Positions 1 to 8,809 of a stretch of 61,132 nt of DNA are shown here, in pieces (within the stretch, counting starts at the first letter, position 1; each line of letters starts with the position of its first letter). Where the stretch lies: contig JAFDVV010000004.1 in assembly GCA_018268775.1 (NCBI GenBank), forward strand, positions 1 to 61,132, read 5' to 3'. Origin of the DNA: Acidobacteriota bacterium. Its GTDB lineage: Bacteria; Acidobacteriota; Terriglobia; Terriglobales; Acidobacteriaceae. The position numbers were made by a program, and so were the translations under genes. The notes below the pieces were generated by a model. That model made no database searches and was not told the DNA's origin. It saw only the letters and a list, made by a program, of their open reading frames with translations.

Positions 1-138
1 GATTCAGGACGCGTCGTCATCCGCTATTCGGGCACAGAGGCGCTGGCGCGCGTCATGATCGAGGCCGAGTCGGAACCCCTGATGCGCCTCCACGCCGACA
101 CCATCGCCAACGCCATTCGCGCCGAGCTTGGCGTCTAA
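1..138 (+). CDS. glmM: Phosphoglucosamine mutase, C-terminal fragment (cut by window edge)
   Basis: Forty-five codons and a TAA stop of a gene that begins left of the window. The peptide carries GRVVIRYSGTEALARVMIE, the phosphate-binding RxSGTE loop of the alpha-D-phosphohexomutase C-terminal domain. The form RYSGTE followed by RVMIE is typical of GlmM, which converts glucosamine-6-phosphate to glucosamine-1-phosphate for UDP-GlcNAc and hence peptidoglycan and LPS synthesis. Only the last domain is visible, so the assignment to GlmM rather than another phosphohexomutase rests on this loop. The next gene starts 29 nt downstream on the same strand and may be co-transcribed. Confidence 0.82.
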   Translation, partial: DSGRVVIRYSGTEALARVMIEAESEPLMRLHADTIANAIRAELGV

Positions 139-167
139 TGATCCGTACCGCAAAGGAGTGAAGGGAG

Positions 168-1631
168 TTGGCCCGCAAGAGCACCACGGCAGAGCGCTCA
201 GCGAAGTACCAGATGGTGTGGTACGCCTGCGCCGTAGTGCTTCCTCTTCTTGCGGCGTGGATCACTGTGCGGACACCCGAGCTGCACAGCATCCCCTTTG
301 CGCTGAACTTCAGCATTATCGCGGGCCTCGGCGCGCTGGCTGGCCCTGGGCCGGCGCTGATCTCAATACTGACCTCCGTTGCCGCCTACAGTCTGCCCTT
401 CAACCCTCTCCACGAGCAGTTCAACTTCAGCATTGGGCAGCTCGAACGCACCGTTACATTGCTGGCCGCGGCCTTCTTTCTCACCTTCCTCAGTTGGAAA
501 CAACGCTCGGCGGAGAACAAACTGCGGGCCACGCTGGAGTCTCTTCAGGAGCGCACCGAGGCTCTCTCTCTGGCGCAGCAGGGCAGCGATCTCGGCACAT
601 GGCTCTTCAACGCAGACACCATGGAGACCTTCTGGGACCCCGGTTCTACCCGCGTCTTCGGTCGCCCCTTCGTCGATCTCGATAACAAGGCCCTGCCTCT
701 CGACTTCATCCTTCCCGAAGACCGCGATCGCTTCCGCGAGTCGATCGAGACCGCCATCCATACCGGCCAGCCTCTCCGCGCCGAATACCGCGTGCTCTGG
801 CCCAACGGCGACGTCCACTGGCTTGAGACACGCGGGAGCAAGGTTCCGGGCTCGCACCACCTTTGGCGCGGGGCCACTATCGACGTCACCCGTCGTAAGG
901 TCGTCGAGAGCGCCCTGATACGCTCCGAAAAACTTGCTGCCATGGGCCGCCTTGCCTCAACCGTTGCGCACGAGGTCAACAATCCTCTGGAGTCCGTGAC
1001 CAACCTGCTCTATCTGATTGGCTCAGACGAGGCCCTCAACGACGTCACTCGCTCTTACGTCACCCTGGCCGAAGAGGAGATTGCGCGTCTGGCCAACATC
1101 ACGCGCCTCACCCTCACGTTCGCGCGCTCCGCCAGCGTCCGCGCCCCCGTCAAGGTGGCTGAGGTGCTCGACGCCGTGCTCAGCATCTATCAACGCCGCT
1201 GCGATCTGCTGAATATCGCCGTCGAGCGTAACTACACCCCCGGCGTTGAGATCGAGATCGCACCGCACGAGCTGCGGCAGATACTGATCAACCTTGTCGC
1301 CAATGCCATCGACGCCTTCAGTGGCGACAAACCGATGCTGCGACTGCACACCGGCTACCGCGAAGATAGAGTTGTCGTCCTGGTTGAAGACAATGGCACA
1401 GGTATTGACGACGCCGATCAGGCGCGCATCTTCGACGCCTTCTTCAGCACGAAATCCGACGTCGGCACTGGAATCGGACTCTGGGTCACGAAGGAGCTGG
1501 TGGAGAAGAACGGCGGAAGCATCTCTGTGGAAAGCGGCGACCTGGGAGAAGGCATCCGCACAAGGTTCCGCCTCGAATTTCCCGCGACGGCACAGTTACC
1601 GTTTCCCGAAGTTACTTCTGTACCTCGCTGA
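168..1631 (+). CDS. Membrane-bound PAS sensor histidine kinase
   Basis: A 487-aa hybrid-free sensor kinase. Four hydrophobic segments lie between about residues 17 and 110, an arrangement like the DUF4118 sensor module of KdpD-type kinases. A PAS domain follows at about 135-245 (LGTWLFN to GATIDVTRR), then a HisKA helix with the phospho-accepting His268 in VAHEVNNPLES. The HATPase_c domain has an N box at NLVANA (N379), a G1 box DNGTG near 408-412 and a G2 box GTGIGL near 433-438. The start is TTG at 168, chosen because AAAGGAG lies about 10 nt upstream and the frame begins there. It is 29 nt after glmM. No response regulator is adjacent, so its partner and signal are unknown. Confidence 0.88.
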   Translation: MARKSTTAERSAKYQMVWYACAVVLPLLAAWITVRTPELHSIPFALNFSIIAGLGALAGPGPALISILTSVAAYSLPFNPLHEQFNFSIGQLERTVTLLAAAFFLTFLSWKQRSAENKLRATLESLQERTEALSLAQQGSDLGTWLFNADTMETFWDPGSTRVFGRPFVDLDNKALPLDFILPEDRDRFRESIETAIHTGQPLRAEYRVLWPNGDVHWLETRGSKVPGSHHLWRGATIDVTRRKVVESALIRSEKLAAMGRLASTVAHEVNNPLESVTNLLYLIGSDEALNDVTRSYVTLAEEEIARLANITRLTLTFARSASVRAPVKVAEVLDAVLSIYQRRCDLLNIAVERNYTPGVEIEIAPHELRQILINLVANAIDAFSGDKPMLRLHTGYREDRVVVLVEDNGTGIDDADQARIFDAFFSTKSDVGTGIGLWVTKELVEKNGGSISVESGDLGEGIRTRFRLEFPATAQLPFPEVTSVPR

Positions 1632-1757
1632 AACCACCAGTGGCGCACGGTCGCTACCCTCTGACCGCCCACGAGGCAGGCGGACGCGTGTACAGCCGTG
1701 TTATATTTACTCCCTCCCCACGGCTCCCTGAAAATTTCGATTTGACGGAGTAAGCCT

Positions 1758-4700
1758 ATGCTTGGCCCGATCTTTTCAGTCCTTCGCGCTTCCAGGCCCG
1801 TCCGAGCAGTCTGTGATTTCTTCCAGACAACGCCAAACAGAACCCGCACTCAGCGAATCACGTCTCTCATCCTCTTTGGATGTCTGTCCTACACCATCAT
1901 GGGTGACGAAGGCTGCGGAACCTGCGGTGAACGCGACGTCATCAACCTTCCGCCAACGGTTCGCCTCGCGGTCTTCACCGCCTTCGGCATCGGTTATGCC
2001 CTGCCCTTCGGCAACGCTCGTCCCGGCCTTGCCGCCAGGATCACCGGCAGCGACGGCTCGCAGACCGGCACGGCCAGCTTCCTCGGCAACTTCACCGCCA
2101 TCGCCCAGCCCCCCGGCACCTATTTCCTCATGAACCGTGCGGCGGATTGTTCCCTCAACCTCGCCACGGGTAGCTCGGCCCTCTCGGGTACTGGCTCCAT
2201 CACCGGAGTCACCACAAACTACGAGCGCATCCTGCACCAGCTCGCCCAACTCACCACGACTCCCGATACCTACCCCCTCGGTTGCGGGGGAGCTCCCGGC
2301 GGCCTGAGCACACGCCCCGCCGTCGTTCTGCCGAAGAAGTCCAACTCCCCTTACGTCTTTGCCGTTGCAGCGGGAAACATTAGCAACAACGCGGTTTTTA
2401 TTCTCACACCCAGCAGCGACCTCACCTCCGCCGGCTTCAATGCGCTTACGTCGCTTCCCAACGCTACCGCACTCACAACTGCCGACTTCAACGGAGACGG
2501 CAATGGCGACCTCCTCGTCGTCAACGCCTACAACCCCTCCAGCGCGTTCGTCTCAGTCGTCATCGGCAACGGCGATGGCACATTTCAGGCCCCGGTCTCC
2601 TATCCCACCGCCGGCGGTAAATCCGTTGCAGCCGTGGTCGATGACATCAACGGCGACGGCAAGCCCGATATCATCGTCGCCTCCGACGACCAGAACATCT
2701 CCGTCCTGATCGGCAAAGGAGACGGTACCTTCAACGCCGCTCAAAGCTTCTCCGCGTCGCTTCCCGGAAGTGCCACTCCCACATCCACACCGATCGTCAA
2801 CCTCATCACCGCCGACGTGAACGGCGACGGCAAGAAGGACATCATCTGCTCCAATGGCCTGGTCCTGCTTGGAAAAGGCGACGGAACCTTCACCGCCGTC
2901 TCCACTCCTGCTTTCCCTTACGCCACAGCCACCACCAGCAAAGGCCCCAACCTCGCCGCCGGCGACATCAACAAAGACGGCAAGATGGATCTGGTACTCA
3001 ATACAGGCAGCACGATATCGATCTGGCTCGGAAAGGGTGACGGAACTTTCACTCAAGGTGGTGCCTACAGCTCCATCGCCAACACCGGCTACGTCACCGT
3101 CACCGATCTCGACGGCGACGGCAACCTCGACATCTACAGCGGCCTCTCAAACTCCGGCTTCTTCTCGGGAGACGACAGCGCCAACGCCGCAGCCTACGTC
3201 CTGATGGGCAAGGGCGATGGCACCTTCGTCGGTGCGCCCTCTGCTTCCGGTCCGTATACAGGCGCCAACCTCGCCGACGTCAACGGCGACGGCTACCCCG
3301 ACCTCATCGTTCCTACCACCGGCACCGTCAACGGACAGAACGCTGTCTTCACCGTTCAACTGGGCTCGGCCAGCGGAGTCTTCACCAAAGGCGCGACGAT
3401 CACCGTGCCCACATCCGTCACGTTCACCGTCAGCGAGTTCACCTCGCCCGTCACGGAGAACACGTCCAACCTCACTCCGGCCAGCTACGCCCTTGGCGAC
3501 ATCAACGGCGACGGGAAGCCCGATGTCGTCTACGTCTCCAACTACCGCGGCTACTCCGTCTACTTTGTCGCGTTGAACAACGGCGATGGCACCTTTGCCG
3601 CAGCGACAGCCACCGGCTTCCCACAGATCGCATCCACCTTCGATAACGCCACGAGCACATCGAGTCTGCGCATCGCCGACTTCAACCACGACGGCAAGAA
3701 CGATGTAGCCGTCGTCTTCGACGAGACCGCCGGCGGTACCACCGTCAGCTACAACCGGGGCATCGCCGTCCTGCCCGGCATTGGAAACGGCACCTTCGGC
3801 GCTCCCGCTATCACCTACACCGCCACCAGCAGCACACCGTTCACCAGCAGCGGAAACCTTCCGCAGATCGCCTCCACGGCCGACATCAATAACGACGGCC
3901 GCGCCGACATCGTCGCCAGCAACAGCACCTTTGCCGTTGTCAGCGGAGTGGGCGTCACCACCGGCTATGTGCAGGTCTTCCTCGCCAAAACGGATGCGAC
4001 CTTCGCCGCGCCCGTATCCGCCATCACCACGACTAACGTCGGACAGATCACCGTCGCCGATTTCAACAAGGATGGCAAGCCGGACATCGCCGCTCTTATT
4101 GAAACCGCTTCGCCCCAGTCCCAGGCGCAGCTTGCGATTGCCCTCGGCAACGGAGACGGCACCTTCGCGACTCCCGTTCTTTCAAGTCTCTCCGGCGGCG
4201 ATGCCATCCGCAGCGACGGCCTCGCCTCCGCCGACTTCAACAACGATGGCAACGTCGATCTCGCGCTCATCGACAACAACAACTTCGGCGGCGTCTTCTA
4301 CGGAAAGGGCGATGGCACCTTCACCTCCGTTCCGTTCAACGGCAATATCATTCCCAAAGACCTGCTCCCCATCGGGAGCAGCGGTCAGTCCGTTGCCATC
4401 GATCTCAACAAAGACGGCAAACCCGACATCCTTGCCGGTCAGACCGTATTGCTCAACCTCTACGGCTCCGCGCCAACGGTTACGCAGTTCGTCACCACAA
4501 CAGCCCTTGTCTCTTCCGCCAGCACCATCACCGCGGGCTCGTCCGTCACTCTCACCGCTACCGTTACCGCCGCTGCTGGGAGCACTGGAACACCAACAGG
4601 CAAGGTCACCTTCTTCGATGACACGACCTCTCTCGGTACCGGTACGCTCTCATCCAACACCGCTATGCTCAATACTTCGGCACTGACCGCTATAGGAAGC

Positions 4701-5600
4701 CACAACATCACTGCCGTCTATGGCGGGGACCTCAACTTCGCGGGCAGCACATCTTCTGCCATCCCGGTAGGCGTCAGTGCCACAACGCCCACTGCAACGA
4801 CAACCGTTATCTCCTCGTCCGCATCTTCCGCCGTCAGCGGTGCCAGTATCGCCTTCACCGCCATCGTCGCGCCGAACGTAGGTACCGCTGTGCCCTCCGG
4901 CACCGTCACCTTCCTTGACGGCACGACCGGCATCGGTACGGGAACCCTCGATGCAACCGGCAAAGCCACCTTCACCACATCAACGCTTTCCGTCGCCTCG
5001 CACTCCATCTCCGCCAGCTACCCCGGCAACACGAACTTCGCTGCGTCGGCATCCTCAGCCATTGCTGTCACCATTACGGCACAGCCCGCACCAGATTTTT
5101 CACTCTCCATCAACCCGTCAAGTGGTAACGAAACCAAATCCTCATCCGCAACTGCAACGCTGAACGTCACTCCATCCAACGGGTTCAACTCGGCTGTTAT
5201 CCTGTCCTGCTCTGGTCAGCCCTCCGGGATATCCTGCGGCTTCAGCCCTGCCAGCGTTACGCCCAGCGGTGCCACCGCGACCTCCACCGTCACGTTCAGC
5301 GGAACGCTCGCCGCCTCCGCCCGTTCCACAGGCCGCATCGCGTACTTGCCTGAGGTAGCCTTCTCCGTCTCCCTCGGTGTCTGGATCCTCGCAGCCCGGA
5401 GGCGCAGGCGCATCCCGCACCTCCTCTCCGTCGTCCTGTTCTCCGTGCTCACTGCGGCTTCCCTTTTCAGCCTCTCCGGATGCGGGGGCTCAGGCTCAGG
5501 CAGCAACAACCCCAAAACCGTGACTTCTACCGTCACCATCCTGGGCACTTCAGGAGGCCTGATACACACTGCTACCTATACCCTGACGGCAAGCAATTAG
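1758..5600 (+). CDS. Giant secreted VCBS/FG-GAP repeat protein with Ig-like domains
   Basis: A 1280-aa surface or extracellular protein. Twelve copies of a Ca-binding-type motif D-x-N-x-D-G-x-x-D are visible (for example DINGDGKPDIIVAS, DVNGDGYPDLIVPT, DFNHDGKNDVAVVF), each usually followed by a GxGDGTF turn. This is the FG-GAP/VCBS beta-propeller signature, here spanning about residues 240-900. Two Ig-like domains of the Big_3 type follow (PTGKVTFFDD and PSGTVTFLDG modules), then a DFSLSINPSSG module. The N-terminus has a hydrophobic stretch ending LILFGC. The C-terminus has a hydrophobic helix ending in SLSGCGG and a short beta-rich tail. GGAG sits 7 nt before ATG 1758. Adhesion or polymer binding is plausible, but no enzymatic motif was seen. 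Confidence 0.85.
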   Translation: MLGPIFSVLRASRPVRAVCDFFQTTPNRTRTQRITSLILFGCLSYTIMGDEGCGTCGERDVINLPPTVRLAVFTAFGIGYALPFGNARPGLAARITGSDGSQTGTASFLGNFTAIAQPPGTYFLMNRAADCSLNLATGSSALSGTGSITGVTTNYERILHQLAQLTTTPDTYPLGCGGAPGGLSTRPAVVLPKKSNSPYVFAVAAGNISNNAVFILTPSSDLTSAGFNALTSLPNATALTTADFNGDGNGDLLVVNAYNPSSAFVSVVIGNGDGTFQAPVSYPTAGGKSVAAVVDDINGDGKPDIIVASDDQNISVLIGKGDGTFNAAQSFSASLPGSATPTSTPIVNLITADVNGDGKKDIICSNGLVLLGKGDGTFTAVSTPAFPYATATTSKGPNLAAGDINKDGKMDLVLNTGSTISIWLGKGDGTFTQGGAYSSIANTGYVTVTDLDGDGNLDIYSGLSNSGFFSGDDSANAAAYVLMGKGDGTFVGAPSASGPYTGANLADVNGDGYPDLIVPTTGTVNGQNAVFTVQLGSASGVFTKGATITVPTSVTFTVSEFTSPVTENTSNLTPASYALGDINGDGKPDVVYVSNYRGYSVYFVALNNGDGTFAAATATGFPQIASTFDNATSTSSLRIADFNHDGKNDVAVVFDETAGGTTVSYNRGIAVLPGIGNGTFGAPAITYTATSSTPFTSSGNLPQIASTADINNDGRADIVASNSTFAVVSGVGVTTGYVQVFLAKTDATFAAPVSAITTTNVGQITVADFNKDGKPDIAALIETASPQSQAQLAIALGNGDGTFATPVLSSLSGGDAIRSDGLASADFNNDGNVDLALIDNNNFGGVFYGKGDGTFTSVPFNGNIIPKDLLPIGSSGQSVAIDLNKDGKPDILAGQTVLLNLYGSAPTVTQFVTTTALVSSASTITAGSSVTLTATVTAAAGSTGTPTGKVTFFDDTTSLGTGTLSSNTAMLNTSALTAIGSHNITAVYGGDLNFAGSTSSAIPVGVSATTPTATTTVISSSASSAVSGASIAFTAIVAPNVGTAVPSGTVTFLDGTTGIGTGTLDATGKATFTTSTLSVASHSISASYPGNTNFAASASSAIAVTITAQPAPDFSLSINPSSGNETKSSSATATLNVTPSNGFNSAVILSCSGQPSGISCGFSPASVTPSGATATSTVTFSGTLAASARSTGRIAYLPEVAFSVSLGVWILAARRRRRIPHLLSVVLFSVLTAASLFSLSGCGGSGSGSNNPKTVTSTVTILGTSGGLIHTATYTLTASN

Positions 5601-5721
5601 GGCGCAGTCGCAGCCGCCGCGTCGTCTTGGGCGGCGACAGCTAACAAGACTGCTTTGAAGATTTTGCATAGAAACCAGGGGAGAGGCAGGTACCAGTCCG
5701 CCGCTGAGCTAAAATTTACTT

Positions 5722-6153
5722 ATGTACGAAGACTTCAAAGTGACCGACCGCTGGACCGGTGAGCAGCTTCATTGCGTCTGGAAGGGGACCGTCGTAGCCA
5801 TCGCCACCCGCCACGCCGATGCCACCGACATCCGCTTCGCAGTCAACGGCCGCCCCGTTTGGATCGCCCTGCCTAACCTGGCCTGGGTGGAGATGAAGCA
5901 TCGCACCGGCAAGGTCATCACCGATTACCTCGCCGCGCAGATCGCGGGCCGCTACCTCAAGCACGCCATCGAGTCCGGCTACGACAACGGCCGCGAGATG
6001 TACACCATGACCGTCAACGAGGTCCTTGCACATGCCGACGCCGTAGTGCGCGAGGCAGGCAGCACCTTGAATCTGCCCAGCCTGCCGGTCATCAACGAGA
6101 ACATCCGCGCCGAAGATGAAATGGGAATCCATCTGCCGGGTGAACCGCTCTAA
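5722..6153 (+). CDS. Conserved-looking hypothetical protein, 143 aa
   Basis: I do not recognise the family. The 143-aa soluble protein has no signal peptide or membrane segment. The first half looks beta-rich (HCVWKGTVVAIATRH, FAVNGRPVWIALPNL) and the second half helical, ending in an acidic, proline-containing tail. Codon usage is like the neighbours and the frame is clean. It ends 6 nt before the lactonase-like gene, so the two are probably co-transcribed. Confidence 0.65.
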   Translation: MYEDFKVTDRWTGEQLHCVWKGTVVAIATRHADATDIRFAVNGRPVWIALPNLAWVEMKHRTGKVITDYLAAQIAGRYLKHAIESGYDNGREMYTMTVNEVLAHADAVVREAGSTLNLPSLPVINENIRAEDEMGIHLPGEPL

Positions 6154-6159
6154 TCCGAC

Positions 6160-7362
6160 ATGACCACTCGCCGCCGGTTTCTGCTGCTTCTACCCGCTTA
6201 CGCGGCCACGGCACAGGACTTTGTCGCACCCTTCCGAAAAAAGAAGCCGGCACCGCCCGCTCCCGTCCGCCTCTATATTGGCACCGACACGTTGAGCGGG
6301 GCCAGCAAGGGCATCTATCAGGCGAGCTTCGACCCCGCTACCGGCAAGCTAAGCGCGGCTGAGCTTGCAGCTCAGACACCGCGACCGTCATTTCTGGCCG
6401 TAACGCCGATGGGCGAAGGCCGCCGTATGCTCTACGCCGTCAACGCGATCAAGAGCCCTGATGCAACCGTGACTGCCTTCCATCTCGACGCAAAAACAGG
6501 CGCGCTCACGCAGAAGGCGAAGGTCTCTTCCGCCGGTGCAGGCCCCTGTTACATCTCGGTCGACTCCACCGGCAAGGCCGCCTTCGTTGCCAACTACTGG
6601 GGAGCGACCATCGCCTCCTACAGCATCAGGCCCGACGGCACGCTCTCGAACCCCATCGATGTCCGCGACTATCGCGAGCCACAGTTCGGCCACACCGGCC
6701 CGGTTGCGGGGCGTCAGGAGCAGCCACACCCACACTCCGTCTTCATCTCGCCCGACGATCGTTTCCTGATCGTCAACGACCTCGGCAACGACGCGTTGTC
6801 CGTCTACAGCATCGATCCTGCAACGGCGAAGCTCACTCCGTCGGGCCCACTGCTTACCAATACGCGCGCAGGCTCCGGCCCGCGTCACATCGCCTTTCAC
6901 CCCAACGGCCGCTGGATCTACCTGATCAATGAGCTCGACTCCACGCTCGACCGCTTCCTCTGGACGACAACGCACGGCGGTCCAAGCCCGAAGGGCCTGC
7001 TCGTCAACGCCAGCACGACAGTCAGCACGATCGCACCGGAGTTCCCGGCCGCTAAAAACACGGCCTCCGAGGTGATGATCTCGCCCGACGGCAACTTTCT
7101 TTACGCCTCCAACCGCGGCGAAGACACGCTCGTCGTCTTTGCCATCGGCGACGACGGCGCGCTCAAAGAAGTGCAGCGCATCTCCTCGGGAGGCAAGACG
7201 CCGCGCCACTTCACCTTCGATCCCACCTTCCGCTGGATACTCTGCGGCAACCAGGACTCAGCGACCGTCACCGTCTTCCGCCGCGATCAGGGCACCGGAA
7301 AACTTACCGGCCCAACCCAGACCGTCGCGGTCGATTCCCCGATGTATCTGCTCTTCGCTTGA
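6160..7362 (+). CDS. Lactonase family protein, YbhE/Pgl-type seven-bladed beta-propeller
   Basis: A 400-aa protein of the lactonase_7 fold, the family of 6-phosphogluconolactonase YbhE. Diagnostic stretches are RLYIGTDTLSG at the first blade, QPHPHSVFISPDDRFLIVNDLG in the middle, SGPRHIAFHPNGRWIYLINE, and TPRHFTFDPTFRWILCGNQ near the end. The N-terminus MTTRRRFLLLLPAYAATAQ looks like a twin-arginine export signal, so this copy probably acts outside the cytoplasm. That makes a housekeeping pentose phosphate role less certain; a periplasmic sugar lactonase is an alternative. It starts 6 nt after the preceding hypothetical gene. Confidence 0.85.
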   Translation: MTTRRRFLLLLPAYAATAQDFVAPFRKKKPAPPAPVRLYIGTDTLSGASKGIYQASFDPATGKLSAAELAAQTPRPSFLAVTPMGEGRRMLYAVNAIKSPDATVTAFHLDAKTGALTQKAKVSSAGAGPCYISVDSTGKAAFVANYWGATIASYSIRPDGTLSNPIDVRDYREPQFGHTGPVAGRQEQPHPHSVFISPDDRFLIVNDLGNDALSVYSIDPATAKLTPSGPLLTNTRAGSGPRHIAFHPNGRWIYLINELDSTLDRFLWTTTHGGPSPKGLLVNASTTVSTIAPEFPAAKNTASEVMISPDGNFLYASNRGEDTLVVFAIGDDGALKEVQRISSGGKTPRHFTFDPTFRWILCGNQDSATVTVFRRDQGTGKLTGPTQTVAVDSPMYLLFA

Positions 7363-7377
7363 AGTTTGGATTACGCC

Positions 7378-7641
7378 ATGTTCGCCCGCAGGCTGCACAT
7401 CGAAAGCATCGACACGGAAGGCAAGGCGCACCCCTGTCCTATCCGCTGGATCGACAGCTTCAGCATGCGGAACTTCACCAACGACGCTATCTTCGACGAC
7501 ACACTCCCTGTCACCGACGGCGTGCTTGAAGCAGGCTACCGCGTCCCGCTCGACAGACTACAGACAGCCATGCAGGACTGGTTCCGCCGCAAAAACTACA
7601 TCGGGCCCGAAGAGCAGATACGCATCTCCGAACCCGCGTGA
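7378..7641 (+). CDS. Small hypothetical protein, 87 aa
   Basis: Unrecognised small protein just downstream of the lactonase-like gene. ATG 7378 is chosen; an in-frame TTG at 7366 would add four residues, and neither has a clear ribosome-binding site. The sequence is charged and aromatic-rich (IRWIDSFSMRNFTNDAIFDD, AMQDWFRRKNYIG), with no signal peptide or membrane helix. The 15-nt gap to the previous stop suggests an operon. Confidence 0.5.
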   Translation: MFARRLHIESIDTEGKAHPCPIRWIDSFSMRNFTNDAIFDDTLPVTDGVLEAGYRVPLDRLQTAMQDWFRRKNYIGPEEQIRISEPA

Positions 7642-7681
7642 GCTTTCTGTAGTGTGTCGCCCCAAGCAGGGCACAGCCAGG

Positions 7682-8722
7682 CTATAGCGTCTTCGCGTCC
7701 AGCACGAACCGGTACTTCACGTCGCTCTTGATCACGCGCTCCCAGGCCTCGTTCACCTTGTCGTAGCTCGTCATCTCGATGTCGGAGACGATGTTGTGCT
7801 TGCCGCAGAAGTCCAGCATCTCCTGCGTCTCCTTGATGCCGCCGATCATCGAGCCGGACAGGTGCTTGCGCCCCAGCACCGAAAATGCGTAGACAGTTGC
7901 GGGCTTCTCAGGAACACCAACGAGGCATAGTGTGCCGTCCCGCTTCAGCAGCGCCAGATAAGTATTGAGGTCGTGCTCCGCCGAGACGCAGTCGAGGATG
8001 AAGTCGAAGCTGCCCGCATGCTTGGCGGCCCAGTTCTCTTCCTTGGTGAGGATCACCTCATCCGCGCCCAGCCTCTTCGCATCGTCGATCTTCGAGGCCG
8101 ACGTTGTGAAAAGCACCGTGTGCGCTCCAAAGGTGTGCGAGAACTTCAGCCCCATGTGGCCGAGTCCGCCAAGTCCGACGATGCCGACCTTCTTTCCCGG
8201 CCCAGCGTTCCAGTGCTTCAGCGGCGAGTAGGTGGTGATTCCCGCACACAGCAGCGGAGCGGACGCGGCAGGATCGAGGTTCTTCGGCACCGACAGCACA
8301 AACGCCTCATCGCACACGATGTGGTTGCCGTATCCGCCCCAGGTCAGGTTGCCCAGCTTGTCCTTCGAGTTGTAGGTATAGACGGTCTGACCACGCTCGC
8401 AGTACTGCTCATCGCCACCCTTGCAGGAGTTGCACTCGCGGCACGAATCGACCATGCAGCCGATGGCGGCGATGTCGCCCACTTTGAACTTCTTCACCTT
8501 TGAGCCAACGCGGGCAACCGTGCCCACGATCTCGTGCCCCGGCACCATGGGATAGAGCGCGTTGCCCCACTCGTTACGCGCCTGGTGAATGTCGGAGTGA
8601 CAGATGCCGCAGAACTGAATGTCGATTAACACGTCGTTCTCGCCCGGCTCGCGGTGCTCGTAGTTGAAGGGAGCGATCGGCGTCTTTGCCGACTGCGCAG
8701 CATAACCTTTGGTAGCAATCAT
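7682..8722 (-). CDS. NAD(P)-dependent zinc alcohol dehydrogenase (YahK/cinnamyl alcohol dehydrogenase type)
   Basis: A 346-aa medium-chain dehydrogenase/reductase. Catalytic zinc ligands are C38 (CGICHSD) and H63 (PGHEIVG), with the third Cys in LLCAGITTYS. Structural zinc is held by C94, C97, C100 and C108. The nucleotide site is GIVGLGGLGHMG. Overall similarity is to E. coli YahK and cinnamyl alcohol dehydrogenases, which reduce a broad range of aldehydes. The start at 8722 is preferred over upstream in-frame codons because GGAG lies 9 nt before it and the protein then begins like the family. The physiological aldehyde cannot be deduced from context. Confidence 0.9.
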   Translation of the reverse strand: MIATKGYAAQSAKTPIAPFNYEHREPGENDVLIDIQFCGICHSDIHQARNEWGNALYPMVPGHEIVGTVARVGSKVKKFKVGDIAAIGCMVDSCRECNSCKGGDEQYCERGQTVYTYNSKDKLGNLTWGGYGNHIVCDEAFVLSVPKNLDPAASAPLLCAGITTYSPLKHWNAGPGKKVGIVGLGGLGHMGLKFSHTFGAHTVLFTTSASKIDDAKRLGADEVILTKEENWAAKHAGSFDFILDCVSAEHDLNTYLALLKRDGTLCLVGVPEKPATVYAFSVLGRKHLSGSMIGGIKETQEMLDFCGKHNIVSDIEMTSYDKVNEAWERVIKSDVKYRFVLDAKTL

Positions 8723-8809
8723 TTGAAATTTCTCCATCTTCTGAGAGGAATACACATTGGATGCGACGGCACTACGACGAGACGCAGCTATTGGTCCAGA
8801 ACCAAACCG

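Noticed and set aside
2480..4470. Periodic DNA similarity within the VCBS gene that could suggest a CRISPR or tandem array
   Set aside because: The periodicity comes from protein-level DxNxDGxxD repeats in one open frame. Spacers are not unique and the repeats are not exact.
5613..5635. GCCGCC/GGCGGC inverted repeat just after the VCBS gene
   Set aside because: It has a weak 6-bp stem and no T run, so it does not support a terminator call.
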